From: Bacillus sp. MRMR6
GTDB taxonomy: Bacteria; Bacillota; Bacilli; Bacillales; Cytobacillaceae
Reading direction: 5' to 3'
DNA length: 64,000 nucleotides
Assembly: GCF_001940785.1 (NCBI RefSeq)
Contig: NZ_MSLS01000004.1
Span: 146,663 to 210,662, forward strand
Below are positions 9,487 to 18,308 of the stretch, piece after piece. The position numbers and the translations under genes were made by a program. Under the pieces are notes generated by a model. The model did no database searches. It was not told the origin of the DNA and worked only from the letters and a program-made list of their open reading frames with translations. Within the stretch, counting starts at the first letter, position 1. Every line of letters begins with the position of its first letter.

Positions 9487-11822
9487 ATAAGTATTTGAAG
9501 ACAAGCTTAGCAAAACAATTCAGCGTTCTAACCATGACGATTATCTTAGCCTTTAGTTTATTAACGACCATCCTAATCGTGTATCAAAACGAGCAGCAGC
9601 AAGAGTTTGAAACAACGAATGGAAAATTGGTGCAAAAGGAAATACTTGCGTCTGGGCTTGATTATGCGTTTAATATGGCAATATCTGAGATGAGAGCTTA
9701 TTTTGCCTTTAAAGGAGAAATAACATATTTTCAAAGGGTACAGGAACAAGAACAGATTGTTCAAGAGAAATTAGCTGATTTAAAGAGGATTGCAGACAGT
9801 GCGGAAGATTTCGTGTTTATTGAGCACACAGAGGATTTTTACAACTATTATTTTTTCAATAATATGCCAAAATCAAAGCAGCTGTATGATTCAGGTAATC
9901 TTGACGAGGTCGCCCGGATTGCTGTAAATCAAAATGGCTCCAAGACCATCCGCGCCTATCAAAGCAGCTTGAAAGAATATACAGATAAGTTGAATCAACA
10001 AAGCTTGGAAATTCAAGAGGAGCAAACGAAAAAAAACTTTATAAGTCAATTAGTATTTGCTGCTATCCTTTTTGTCCTAATAGGTGGGATGGCTTTACTG
10101 ACCCGTATTACTCTTGGGAAGATTGGGCGTCCTCTTAAAAATCTGACCATAGCTGCAAGTAAGATTGCAGATGGGCAGACGGTCTTGTTTACAGACACTA
10201 CCAATCGTCAGGATGAGTTAGGGCTGCTTTCAAAAGCCTTTGAAAAAATGAGTAAAAGCATCCAAGAAAAAGAACAAGATTTACTCCGTCTGATTGAACA
10301 GTCAGAAGGAGAGCGACTGTTAACACAAAATATTTTGGACACCATTAAAGAGGGCATTCTATTGGTTGACCCTTCCGGCAGGGTTATTCAAGTGAACGAA
10401 AAGATGTGTGATTTGATTGGCTCCCGTCCTTCTGAAATAGTCGACAAAAAGTACGAGGACTGGATTGAAGAATTAGGAAACTCAACGGAAGATGGAGCGG
10501 AAGTAACTAAGTTTTTCGAACAGATTTTGTTCCAGGGAAAAGTGAGTGAGCCGTCGATCATCTATCATCAGCATGTGCCTGCAGAGCGAGTCATACAGGT
10601 CTATTGTGAAGCACTGGAAAGGGACGGCCAAAAGATTGGAACCGTTATTGTTCACCGAGATATCTCGAAGGAATACGAAGTCGATTTAATGAAGTCTGAA
10701 TTTGTCAGTACGGTCAGTCATGAGCTCCGAACCCCGCTTGCGAGTGTATTGGGTTTTACCGAGCTGATTTTAAATAAAGAATTAAAGCCAGAGCGGCAAA
10801 AGAAGTATTTAACAACCATTTACCAAGAAGCAAAAAGGCTAACCGCTCTCATAAATGACTTCCTTGATGTCCAGCGAATGGAAGCAGGAAAACAAACGTA
10901 TGAAAAGAAATATGAGGACGTTGCTCCGATTCTTCAGGATATCATTGAAACCTATCAGCTAAATAATCCTAACCATGCGATTCATTTAGAAGCGGATACC
11001 AGCCATACAATGGTTTACGGAGATAAGGATAAACTAGCACAAATCTTTACTAATATTTTGAGCAATGCGATTAAATATTCCCCTAATGGCGGGAATATCT
11101 TTGTTACTCTTTTCGAAGAGGGTTCAAACTTGAACATTGCCATAAAGGATGAAGGCCTGGGAATTCCAGAAGATGCTCTTGATCAGTTATTTACGAAATT
11201 TTACCGGGTAGATAATTCGGATCGCAGAAAAATCGGCGGGACCGGACTTGGTCTGGCAATTGTGAAGGAAATTGTGAAGGCGCATGAAGGGGATATAACG
11301 GTTCAGTCTGTCCCGAGAGAAGGAAGTACCTTTACCATTAGTTTCCCGCTGGTTGTCGGCATTATGAGGGACGTACATGAATTAAATCCTCAAGACCGCT
11401 CAAACCAATCTGGTAAAGTAAATGTGATTGTGGTCGAGGATGATATTAGTCATGCCAATCTGCTGCAAGCCGAACTGCAAGAGAGTAATTTTCATGTCAA
11501 AGTTTTCTCCAATGCAGAATCTGCTTTAGCGGCAGTTAAGGCGGAGCAGCCTGATGTCATCGTGCTAGATATCATGCTTGGTGAGAATACGATGAACGGA
11601 TGGGATTTTATTAAGCAGGTGAAAACCATCGATGAGCTGAAGCGTATTCCGATCTTTATTTCCTCTGCTTTAGATGATAAAGAAAAGGGAATGGCCCTTG
11701 GGGCGAATGAGTATTTAATCAAACCATACCCGCCGAGTAAGCTTTCAAAGTTCATTTTTCAAACGTTATTGGAAAAAGATTTGAATGGACAAATTCATAT
11801 TCCAAGTCAAACTGAGGATTAA
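9477..11822 (+). CDS. Hybrid sensor histidine kinase (sensor-HAMP-PAS-HisKA-HATPase-REC)
   Basis: A 781-residue membrane kinase. Two membrane helices (about 16-36 and 191-211) flank an extracellular helical sensor of about 150 residues resembling CHASE3/four-helix-bundle domains. HAMP spans about 212-265, PAS about 280-395, HisKA about 400-465 with His415 in VSHELRTP, and the ATPase domain about 515-625 with the N box, DEGLGIP and GGTGLGLAI. A C-terminal receiver (about 648-765) has Asp698 in VLDIML and Lys749. Start is GTG 9477 with GAGGAA eight bases upstream. A hybrid kinase needs an Hpt partner, and the Hpt protein at 2.2 kb is the obvious local candidate. The ligand is unknown. Confidence 0.9.
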   Translation: MQLNKYLKTSLAKQFSVLTMTIILAFSLLTTILIVYQNEQQQEFETTNGKLVQKEILASGLDYAFNMAISEMRAYFAFKGEITYFQRVQEQEQIVQEKLADLKRIADSAEDFVFIEHTEDFYNYYFFNNMPKSKQLYDSGNLDEVARIAVNQNGSKTIRAYQSSLKEYTDKLNQQSLEIQEEQTKKNFISQLVFAAILFVLIGGMALLTRITLGKIGRPLKNLTIAASKIADGQTVLFTDTTNRQDELGLLSKAFEKMSKSIQEKEQDLLRLIEQSEGERLLTQNILDTIKEGILLVDPSGRVIQVNEKMCDLIGSRPSEIVDKKYEDWIEELGNSTEDGAEVTKFFEQILFQGKVSEPSIIYHQHVPAERVIQVYCEALERDGQKIGTVIVHRDISKEYEVDLMKSEFVSTVSHELRTPLASVLGFTELILNKELKPERQKKYLTTIYQEAKRLTALINDFLDVQRMEAGKQTYEKKYEDVAPILQDIIETYQLNNPNHAIHLEADTSHTMVYGDKDKLAQIFTNILSNAIKYSPNGGNIFVTLFEEGSNLNIAIKDEGLGIPEDALDQLFTKFYRVDNSDRRKIGGTGLGLAIVKEIVKAHEGDITVQSVPREGSTFTISFPLVVGIMRDVHELNPQDRSNQSGKVNVIVVEDDISHANLLQAELQESNFHVKVFSNAESALAAVKAEQPDVIVLDIMLGENTMNGWDFIKQVKTIDELKRIPIFISSALDDKEKGMALGANEYLIKPYPPSKLSKFIFQTLLEKDLNGQIHIPSQTED

Positions 11823-11842
11823 TAACTGTTCATAAAATTAAT

Positions 11843-11875
11843 AAGTGCCTGACACCATGATGGTGTCAGGCACTT
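11843..11875. terminator. Near-perfect palindrome, terminator and GTGCCTG-type repeat
   Basis: AAGTGCCTGACACCAT and ATGGTGTCAGGCACTT form a 16-bp perfect stem around one central base, right after the hybrid kinase. It is T-poor downstream, so it may be a weak terminator. Its core is a variant of the GGTGCCTGTCACC elements seen elsewhere in the window. Confidence 0.6.
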
Positions 11876-11884
11876 ATATTTGGC

Positions 11885-12023
11885 TCTGTTGGATTTACGC
11901 TCCAGGTGCTTCACTTTCCGCAGGAGGTCCGGGGAGCCTCCTCGACGCTAATGTGCCTGCGAGGTATCCCCTGTAGCTTTTCTCCTGCAGGAGTCTCGCA
12001 CCTTCCGCTCTAATCAACTTATG
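11885..12023. repeat. Intergenic repeat element, copy 1
   Basis: The stretch begins CTGTTGGATTTACGCTCCAGG and ends near CTCTAATCAAC, with GC-rich inner parts. It matches, in reverse orientation, the ends and inner motifs (TGTTGATT, CTCCAGG, CTTTCCGC, TCTCGCACC-like) of the element at 33995-34187, so both belong to one dispersed family. Confidence 0.55.
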
Positions 12024-12057
12024 GTAATTATCAATAGTTTTCCTTCACAGCTAATAT

Positions 12058-13857
12058 TTAAAAAAATAAATCAAGCAGGCGGGTCCAGAAGCTTTTTGTT
12101 TCTTTGACGGGTTTTTCTTTTGGTTCTTGCTCTTCTATCTTGATACTTTCTGTTTTGATGACAAATTGAACTGAGTTGATCTTTTCATTGTCAGTGGAGA
12201 CAAAGGATACCGGTTTGAAATCAGATTTATCATAGTCTCCCATCATCTTGTCGATTTCATCCTGCATTTGATCTGGCAGATTTTTAGTGGAATTATACAA
12301 GGTATCTGTCCCATTGTGTAATTCCCCTGCCCCCGCCTCTAATTTTGCTGTTCCTCCGGATAATTCTGTCATTCCTGAATGAAGCTTTTTATAGGATGCT
12401 GAAAGTTCGCCGACACCCTTTGTGTAGCTCACCAATCCGGAGTGAAATTGACTATAATCAATAGCTAATGTTTCCATTTCAGCTTGCAACTGTGACACTG
12501 AGGAAGAAAGTCCATTTGAAATACCGGTTAATGTGTTACTCATTTGGCTGATCGATTCGCTGAGCATGTTTAAGGTTGGATCGACGGCTGCAAAGCCTTC
12601 TTTAACAGCAGAATAAGTACCTTTAGCTATCTGGGCAGTTGAATAAGTTTCAACCAGTTTATCCAATACCTCAGAGTCTGCCCCGCTCGCATATAATGCT
12701 TGTATTTCCTCTTTAGAAATCTGATAGTCTGGTATATTCTTCATTGCACTATCTAAAGTGTTATAGGCAACAGTGTAGTTCTCTCTAAGCGTAGTAATTC
12801 CAGCTGCCGTTTCATTCAGTCCATTTGCCATTTGTGATAGTCCAACAGGCAGATCTTTCAGGCCGCTTACATCCATTTTTGTTGTGCCGCTGCCATTAAG
12901 GGCTTCATTTATAGAAGTGAGGGCATGATCAATGGAAACGGAAGCTCCCACAAGTTCGGAGGATGCCTGATCAAGTTTGGACATACCTTTTTGATATTGT
13001 TCTGAGTGCTTATGCAAGTTTGCAACACCATCGTTTAGTTTGGAAACACCATTTCTTAATTCAGCCACACCATTGTTGATTTCTTTGATCGCATCTGCTA
13101 AGGATCCCATCTCATTAGTCATTTCCCCAATATCGGGTGTGTCAATTGACATCGAGGAAGGAACCGCTGCCATTTCAATACCCTGAAGCTCAAAGCTTGT
13201 TGCCTCAGCCCGGAGTGAAAAATTTCCTTCTTGATCAGGCATTGCGGTAAATGTTACCTGCTTGTTTTTTCCCACGTTTGCCAACATTCCACTGGGAGCC
13301 TCTATATTGCTATATATCCTTGAATCGAGAGTAAGAGAGATTTGTAATAAATAGTTTTCAAAAAAGACTGGATCAATACCGTCATTCTTTGTAGTTCGAA
13401 TGGTGATGGCAACTTGGCCGTCTTTCCCAGCCAGGTCCGCAGGCTTGATGTCTTTTCCATCTAATTGATAAGAAACAGCAATACCCCATGGCAAGGGTGC
13501 ATCCTTCAAATTCCCTTGATAATAGAATTTTCCCTTTTGGGCGGGGAATTGCAGTTTAGTATCTTGTTGTTGAATTTCGGCAAGATCGGATAAGTTTTTT
13601 AGAGTTGAGTAGGCTCCATAATCAACGATCGTTCCTGCTTTGACCACATCGAAAACATTCACCACATAGATTTCCTGCTGCTCTCCGGTGGAACTGAGGG
13701 TGGCGTATATCACCTCGTCCTTAGAAGCAATTTCTCCTTCAGTTGAAGGCGGGACCTGCTGTTTCGTTTCATTTTTCTCAGCATTGACTAGAAATGACGG
13801 CAAGACCAGGGTTATAGCAATAAGAACGAAGAGGAATCTTTTTTTTCTCATCATCAT
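12058..13857 (-). CDS. Secreted coiled YhgE/Pip-like protein, partner of MMPL exporter
   Basis: A 599-residue protein with an N-terminal signal peptide (RKKRFLFVLIAITLVLPSFLV) and a short hydrophobic C-terminus (WTRLLDLFF). The middle (about 250-540) carries many heptad-like repeats of the form NGVxxLxxGxxxL, typical of YhgE/Pip and related envelope proteins. Its start overlaps the stop of the MMPL transporter gene by four bases, so they form one minus-strand operon. Such pairs occur widely in Firmicutes and Actinobacteria; the coiled protein is thought to sit outside the membrane and assist the RND-type pump. Cargo is unknown. Family resemblance rests on the repeat pattern and context, without a catalytic motif. 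Confidence 0.7.
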   Translation of the reverse strand: MMMRKKRFLFVLIAITLVLPSFLVNAEKNETKQQVPPSTEGEIASKDEVIYATLSSTGEQQEIYVVNVFDVVKAGTIVDYGAYSTLKNLSDLAEIQQQDTKLQFPAQKGKFYYQGNLKDAPLPWGIAVSYQLDGKDIKPADLAGKDGQVAITIRTTKNDGIDPVFFENYLLQISLTLDSRIYSNIEAPSGMLANVGKNKQVTFTAMPDQEGNFSLRAEATSFELQGIEMAAVPSSMSIDTPDIGEMTNEMGSLADAIKEINNGVAELRNGVSKLNDGVANLHKHSEQYQKGMSKLDQASSELVGASVSIDHALTSINEALNGSGTTKMDVSGLKDLPVGLSQMANGLNETAAGITTLRENYTVAYNTLDSAMKNIPDYQISKEEIQALYASGADSEVLDKLVETYSTAQIAKGTYSAVKEGFAAVDPTLNMLSESISQMSNTLTGISNGLSSSVSQLQAEMETLAIDYSQFHSGLVSYTKGVGELSASYKKLHSGMTELSGGTAKLEAGAGELHNGTDTLYNSTKNLPDQMQDEIDKMMGDYDKSDFKPVSFVSTDNEKINSVQFVIKTESIKIEEQEPKEKPVKETKSFWTRLLDLFF

Positions 13858-15959
13858 TTCTCCTTATGAAAATTTGCTTTCCATGTTGTTTTATTAATCA
13901 GCTTATCAAATACAAGCAGCATAGCTGGAAGGAAGCAGACGACCAGTATGAAGGCAAGCAGTGCTCCTCTGCCAAGAAGCAGTCCAATAGATGAAACAAT
14001 CGGATTGGATGAGGTGAACCATAAGATAAACCCTACGCTTGATAAAATGGAAGCAGATATGGCGATTGAGAAAATCTTCTCATCAACGGTTTTCTTTATC
14101 GCTTTTAACGCACTCATTTCCTTACGATGTTCTTTATAAGCTTCTGTGAAGAGAATCGCATAGTCAACTGTTGCAGCAAGCTGTACGGTGCTGATAATCA
14201 GGTACCCTACATACACTAACGAAGAATCGCTAAAGTAAGGAACGGATAAATTCATCCAAACAGCAGATTGAATCGTCAATAGCAGCACCACAGGGATGCT
14301 GCTGGATTTAAAGGTTACAATCAAAACAATGGCAATCGAAATCACAGTCAGCAGATTAACGACCATATTATCTTTTTCGACTGCGTGCTTAATATCAAAT
14401 AATGTCACGCTTTCCCCTAGAGAATAGGCGTCTTTTCCATAGTATCCAGCGGCCGTTTTTTGGACCTGTTCTACTAACGAAAATGCCTCTTCGCCCTCTG
14501 TTGCTGTACTCGTATGAACAATGATCCGGCTATAGTTTTCTGAATAAAATTGTTCTGTAATTGATTTTTCCAAGTATTCAGGCGGAATAACAGAGCTGAT
14601 TAAATTCACATAGGAAATAACACTTGTCACATTTTCAAGCTGTTCTAGCTCCTGGACAAGTTCTTCCTCCATAGGTGTATTTCCTTTCGGCACGAGTAAC
14701 ACCATCGGGGTAAACTTCCCGAACGTCTCTTCAATTTTAACAAGATCACTTCCGGCACGTGTATTCTCCGGAAGTTCTCCAAGCCCATAGGTGAAATTTG
14801 TTTGGCTTTGTGCTAAAAAGGCCGGAACCATGATCAGGAATACGATCAATAGACTTGGTATTCTTAATTTTATAACGGTACTGCCAATTTTCTTAAAGCT
14901 TGGAAGCAGTGGTTTGTGCTGTGTTTTATCAATCCATTTATAACAACTAACCGTAAGTGCTGGTAAAAAGATCATGACACTGAAAAAGCTTAATAAAATA
15001 CCTTTTACTAAATTAAATCCTAGGTCAGAACCAATCTCAAAGGTCATGAAGGATAAGGCAATAAAGCCAAAGAAAGTGGTCGCTGCACTGGCAGCAATCG
15101 CAGGAAAGGACTTTTTAATGGCAAGTGTCATTGCTTCTTCAGGGTCCTTCTTTTCCTTACGATAATCAGAAAAACTATGAAGGAGGAAAATCGCGTAATC
15201 CAACGATACAGCCAGCTGTAAAATCGGTGCAACCGATTGGGTAACGAAGGAAACCTCACCGATAAAAATGTTCGTCCCCAAGTTGATGAGGACAGATACG
15301 CCGATTGCCAACAGGAAAAGCAACGGTTCAATCCAGGAACTTGTTGAAAGAACTAATATAAGGATGATAATCGGCACTAACAATACCGCAGCATACATCG
15401 ATTCAGTACCAGCCATTTTCTGTGAAGTAGCTGTATTGAGTGCTTCTCCAGCCATCGCATCTTCTTCACCAATCAGTTCATAGATGCGATTGGTTATTTC
15501 CACTTCATCTCCATTGCGAATGCTAAAGGAAAACAAAGCTTTGTTGTCATGATAATACGCCTCCACTGTCTCTGGATCAGCCATTTCAAGCGGTGTTGTT
15601 AAGTCAATGACATCATCAAGCCAGGTTACATCTGTCACTCCGTCAATCGCGCCAAGCTTTGATTTAAATAACAGTGCTTCCTGAATCGAGACATCTTGAA
15701 TCATGATTCTAGTATTAGGAACAGCACCTTCAAACTCCTGCTCCATGATCTCTATTGCTTTTGTAGATTGTGCGTCTTCCGGTAAATAATCAACCATATT
15801 ATAATTAACAGTTACAAAAAACTGTGCAAAGACACAGATAATCGTGATAATACTGAAGCCAATAACAATTGCTTTTTTATGTTTTAAAATTCTTGCTGCG
15901 ATGTTGATTGAAACCATCTCCTTCTTGCATCCATTTACCTGTACAATTATAATGGACAT
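13854..15959 (-). CDS. MMPL-family RND transporter
   Basis: A 701-residue membrane protein with the two-fold RND/MMPL layout: a first membrane helix (about 30-50), an extracellular domain of about 130 residues, five clustered helices, then the same arrangement again (second extracellular domain about 400-530). The motifs LDYAIFLLHSF and VDYAILFTEAY in the fourth helix of each half are the MMPL signature with the proton-relay Asp. MMPL pumps export lipids, peptides or drugs using the proton gradient. The ATG at 15959 has no strong ribosome site; an in-frame ATG at 15917 follows AAGGAG too closely. The divergent TetR gene with operator repeats between them very probably represses it. Confidence 0.9.
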   Translation of the reverse strand: MSIIIVQVNGCKKEMVSINIAARILKHKKAIVIGFSIITIICVFAQFFVTVNYNMVDYLPEDAQSTKAIEIMEQEFEGAVPNTRIMIQDVSIQEALLFKSKLGAIDGVTDVTWLDDVIDLTTPLEMADPETVEAYYHDNKALFSFSIRNGDEVEITNRIYELIGEEDAMAGEALNTATSQKMAGTESMYAAVLLVPIIILILVLSTSSWIEPLLFLLAIGVSVLINLGTNIFIGEVSFVTQSVAPILQLAVSLDYAIFLLHSFSDYRKEKKDPEEAMTLAIKKSFPAIAASAATTFFGFIALSFMTFEIGSDLGFNLVKGILLSFFSVMIFLPALTVSCYKWIDKTQHKPLLPSFKKIGSTVIKLRIPSLLIVFLIMVPAFLAQSQTNFTYGLGELPENTRAGSDLVKIEETFGKFTPMVLLVPKGNTPMEEELVQELEQLENVTSVISYVNLISSVIPPEYLEKSITEQFYSENYSRIIVHTSTATEGEEAFSLVEQVQKTAAGYYGKDAYSLGESVTLFDIKHAVEKDNMVVNLLTVISIAIVLIVTFKSSSIPVVLLLTIQSAVWMNLSVPYFSDSSLVYVGYLIISTVQLAATVDYAILFTEAYKEHRKEMSALKAIKKTVDEKIFSIAISASILSSVGFILWFTSSNPIVSSIGLLLGRGALLAFILVVCFLPAMLLVFDKLINKTTWKANFHKEK

Positions 15960-15961
15960 TG

Positions 15962-16032
15962 TGTTGGTTTTACAACAAACAGTTCATTAAGATTTGTTAT
16001 ATATCCAACATATTTCAGTGTAATGTTGGATA
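15962..16032. promoter_or_regulatory. TetR operator repeats in divergent promoter region
   Basis: TATCCAACAT (16002-16011) and ATGTTGGATA (16023-16032) form a perfect 10-bp inverted repeat with an 11-base spacer, and TGTTGgttttaCAACA lies at 15962-15977. The shared CCAACA/TGTTGG core between divergent tetR and mmpL genes marks the likely binding sites of the TetR protein. Confidence 0.65.
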
Positions 16033-16050
16033 AGTGGAGGAGTTTTTACA

Positions 16051-16623
16051 TTGAGTTCAAAAATAGACAGACGAGTAAAATATACGAGAATGGTTCTAAA
16101 GAATAGTTTGATGCAATTGTTAAATGAAAAACCAATCTCGAGCATTTCAGTAAAAGAGTTGTGTGAGTTTGCAGACATCAATCGATCAACCTTCTATTCC
16201 CATTACGCTGATCAATACGACCTTCTTACTCAAATTGAAGAAGAAATTATTCAGGATATGACGGAAACCCTTACAAAATACGATTACCAACAAGATGAAG
16301 AAACATTACGAATGACTGAAAAAATATTTGAGTATGTGGCGGCAAACAGTGATATATGCAGGACGCTGTTAAGTGAACATGGTGATTCCAGCTTTAAAAA
16401 ACGGGTGATGAAGGTGGCTCATGAATTTACAGTGAAAAACTGGATGGCTACGTATTCAATTGAGGATTCGGAAATTTTTGAGTATGGAAGCTTGTTTGCT
16501 GTTAGCGGGAGTATTCATGTACTGGAGAAATGGCTAAATAATGGGCTCGATAAGTCACCGAAGGAAATAGCAGAAATTATTACAACACTTGCCATTAAGG
16601 GGCTTTCTTCGTTAAGAAACTAA
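16051..16623 (+). CDS. TetR/AcrR-family regulator
   Basis: A 190-residue repressor. The N-terminal helix-turn-helix covers about residues 10-60, with ISVKELCEFADINRSTFYSHY matching the TetR recognition helix region; the C-terminal ligand/dimer domain is of the TetR_C-like type found next to MMPL pumps. It starts with TTG after GGAGG at 16036-16040. Divergent from the MMPL/YhgE-like operon with inverted repeats between, so it most likely represses that operon and itself and is released by a compound the pump exports. The inducer cannot be read from the sequence. Confidence 0.88.
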   Translation: MSSKIDRRVKYTRMVLKNSLMQLLNEKPISSISVKELCEFADINRSTFYSHYADQYDLLTQIEEEIIQDMTETLTKYDYQQDEETLRMTEKIFEYVAANSDICRTLLSEHGDSSFKKRVMKVAHEFTVKNWMATYSIEDSEIFEYGSLFAVSGSIHVLEKWLNNGLDKSPKEIAEIITTLAIKGLSSLRN

Positions 16624-16717
16624 TAAAGAAGTCTGATTTTTTAACTTTTTAAATAAACATCTATATGCGATAATAAAGATGGAATTATATTAAATAGAAC
16701 TTTCGTGTTTTTGGAGG

Positions 16718-16769
16718 AGTCTGTCACAATTGGGTACTTGTGTCCTAATGAGGCAGACTTTTTATTTTA
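16718..16769 (+). promoter_or_regulatory. Structured 5' leader with nested hairpin and U tract
   Basis: AGTCTG (16718-16723) pairs with CAGACT (16754-16759), enclosing a second hairpin CACAA/TTGTG (16725-16729/16738-16742); a T tract follows. It lies 46 bases before the DUF1538 start and 95 bases after tetR. It may be an ordinary terminator of tetR, but the nested fold also suits a small attenuator. I do not recognise a known riboswitch. Confidence 0.4.
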
Positions 16770-16814
16770 ATATAAAAATAAATTATTAATTTTATAGAAA
16801 GGGATGATTGATAT

Positions 16815-18308
16815 TTGAGTGTTCTTGTTTCTAAATTAAAGGAAGTTTTATTTGCGGTTCTCCCCATAACAGTAATTGTTTTAATCTTAAACTTTACGCT
16901 AACTCCTCTCGATTCATCATTAATTATTCGGTTTATGCTTGGTGCGATCTTAATTATTATTGGATTATCGATCTTTTTATTTGGGGTTGATATTGGGATT
17001 ACTCCTATTGGTCAATCGATGGGAAAAACGATTGCTAAATCTAATAAAATTTGGATCGTTATTATTGCTGGTTTAGTTCTGGGATTTTTCATCTCGATTG
17101 CAGAACCAGATTTACATATCCTTGCAGGGCAAATCGAGGCAGTTACTTCCGGGCTGGTATCAAAGGGAAGTATTGTCGTCATTGTATCAGTTGGGATTGC
17201 TGCCCTTGTTTCTGTTGGTCTTGTCAGGATTGTCTACAATTTCCCCTTATATAAATTATTGACAGTTTTATATTTGCTTGTTTTTATTCTAGCTGTGTTT
17301 ACCTCACCGGAGTTCTTAGCGATTTCCTTTGATGCCTCTGGCGCAACGACAGGCGCATTGACCGTCCCATTTATTCTTGCACTAGCAGTAGGGGTTTCTA
17401 TTCTAAAGAAGGATAGTAAAGCATCTGAAAAAGACAGCTTTGGACTTGTGGCTGTTGCTTCCACCGGTGCTATCATTTCTGTGATGATTATGAATATCAT
17501 TTCCAAATCCGATAAAATAACTGGAAGTCTACAACATCATTTAGTAGACTCGAATTCGATATTTGGCCCCTTTATAAAAAAGACCCCGATCCTAGCGGGA
17601 GAGGTGGTCCTAGCATTACTTCCCATCATCCTCCTTTTTTTTATATTTCAGAAGATATCCTTTAAAATGTCTAAGGAAGCAGTTCGGAAAATCTTAATGG
17701 GGCTGTTACTGACATTCGTAGGACTTGTCCTCTTTTTAGTTGGAGTCAACGCAGGGTTTATGGATGTTGGCACAACCGTAGGACATGACATAGCATTATT
17801 AGATAATAAAGCATACCTTATTATTGTAGCCTTTGTGCTCGGGTTCGTGACAATATTGGCTGAACCAGCAGTTCACGTCCTAACACACCAGATAGAGGAT
17901 GTTACGAGCGGATATGTAAGAAGGAAAGTGGTGATGAATACACTTTCTATCGGGGTAGGCCTTGCTGTAGCATTATCGATGCTAAGAATCCTCATACCGG
18001 AACTTCAATTGTGGCATTATCTCTTGCCTGGTTATCTCATAGCGATTATGATGACTTACTTCGCTCCGAAATTATTTGTTGGGATCGCGTTTGATTCGGG
18101 AGGAGTTGCATCTGGCCCGATGACAGCAACTTTTATATTGGCATTTGTTACTGGAGCAGCGGAAGCGATAGAAGGTGCAAATGTGTTAGTCGATGGATTT
18201 GGGATGATCGCGATGGTAGCGTTAACACCTTTAATTGCTTTGCAGGTTTTAGGCCTAGCCTTTAAGCTAAAATCGAAAAGAGGGGGACTAGAAAGGGATG
18301 TCGAGTAA
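16815..18308 (+). CDS. DUF1538 integral membrane protein, probable transporter
   Basis: A 497-residue protein with roughly 12-14 membrane helices arranged as two related halves. The repeated motif is seen as GVDIGITPIGQSMG... AEPDLHILAGQIEAVTSG in the first half and GVNAGFMDVGTTVG... AEPAVHVLTHQIEDVTSG in the second, and FDASGATTGALTVPF matches FDSGGVASGPMTATF. This tandem duplication is the DUF1538 hallmark. Function is not established. Polar and Gly-rich re-entrant motifs inside membrane segments suggest ion or small-solute transport. It starts at TTG with AAAGGG upstream, and overlaps the PII-like gene, which probably regulates it as GlnK regulates AmtB. Confidence 0.85.
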   Translation: MSVLVSKLKEVLFAVLPITVIVLILNFTLTPLDSSLIIRFMLGAILIIIGLSIFLFGVDIGITPIGQSMGKTIAKSNKIWIVIIAGLVLGFFISIAEPDLHILAGQIEAVTSGLVSKGSIVVIVSVGIAALVSVGLVRIVYNFPLYKLLTVLYLLVFILAVFTSPEFLAISFDASGATTGALTVPFILALAVGVSILKKDSKASEKDSFGLVAVASTGAIISVMIMNIISKSDKITGSLQHHLVDSNSIFGPFIKKTPILAGEVVLALLPIILLFFIFQKISFKMSKEAVRKILMGLLLTFVGLVLFLVGVNAGFMDVGTTVGHDIALLDNKAYLIIVAFVLGFVTILAEPAVHVLTHQIEDVTSGYVRRKVVMNTLSIGVGLAVALSMLRILIPELQLWHYLLPGYLIAIMMTYFAPKLFVGIAFDSGGVASGPMTATFILAFVTGAAEAIEGANVLVDGFGMIAMVALTPLIALQVLGLAFKLKSKRGGLERDVE

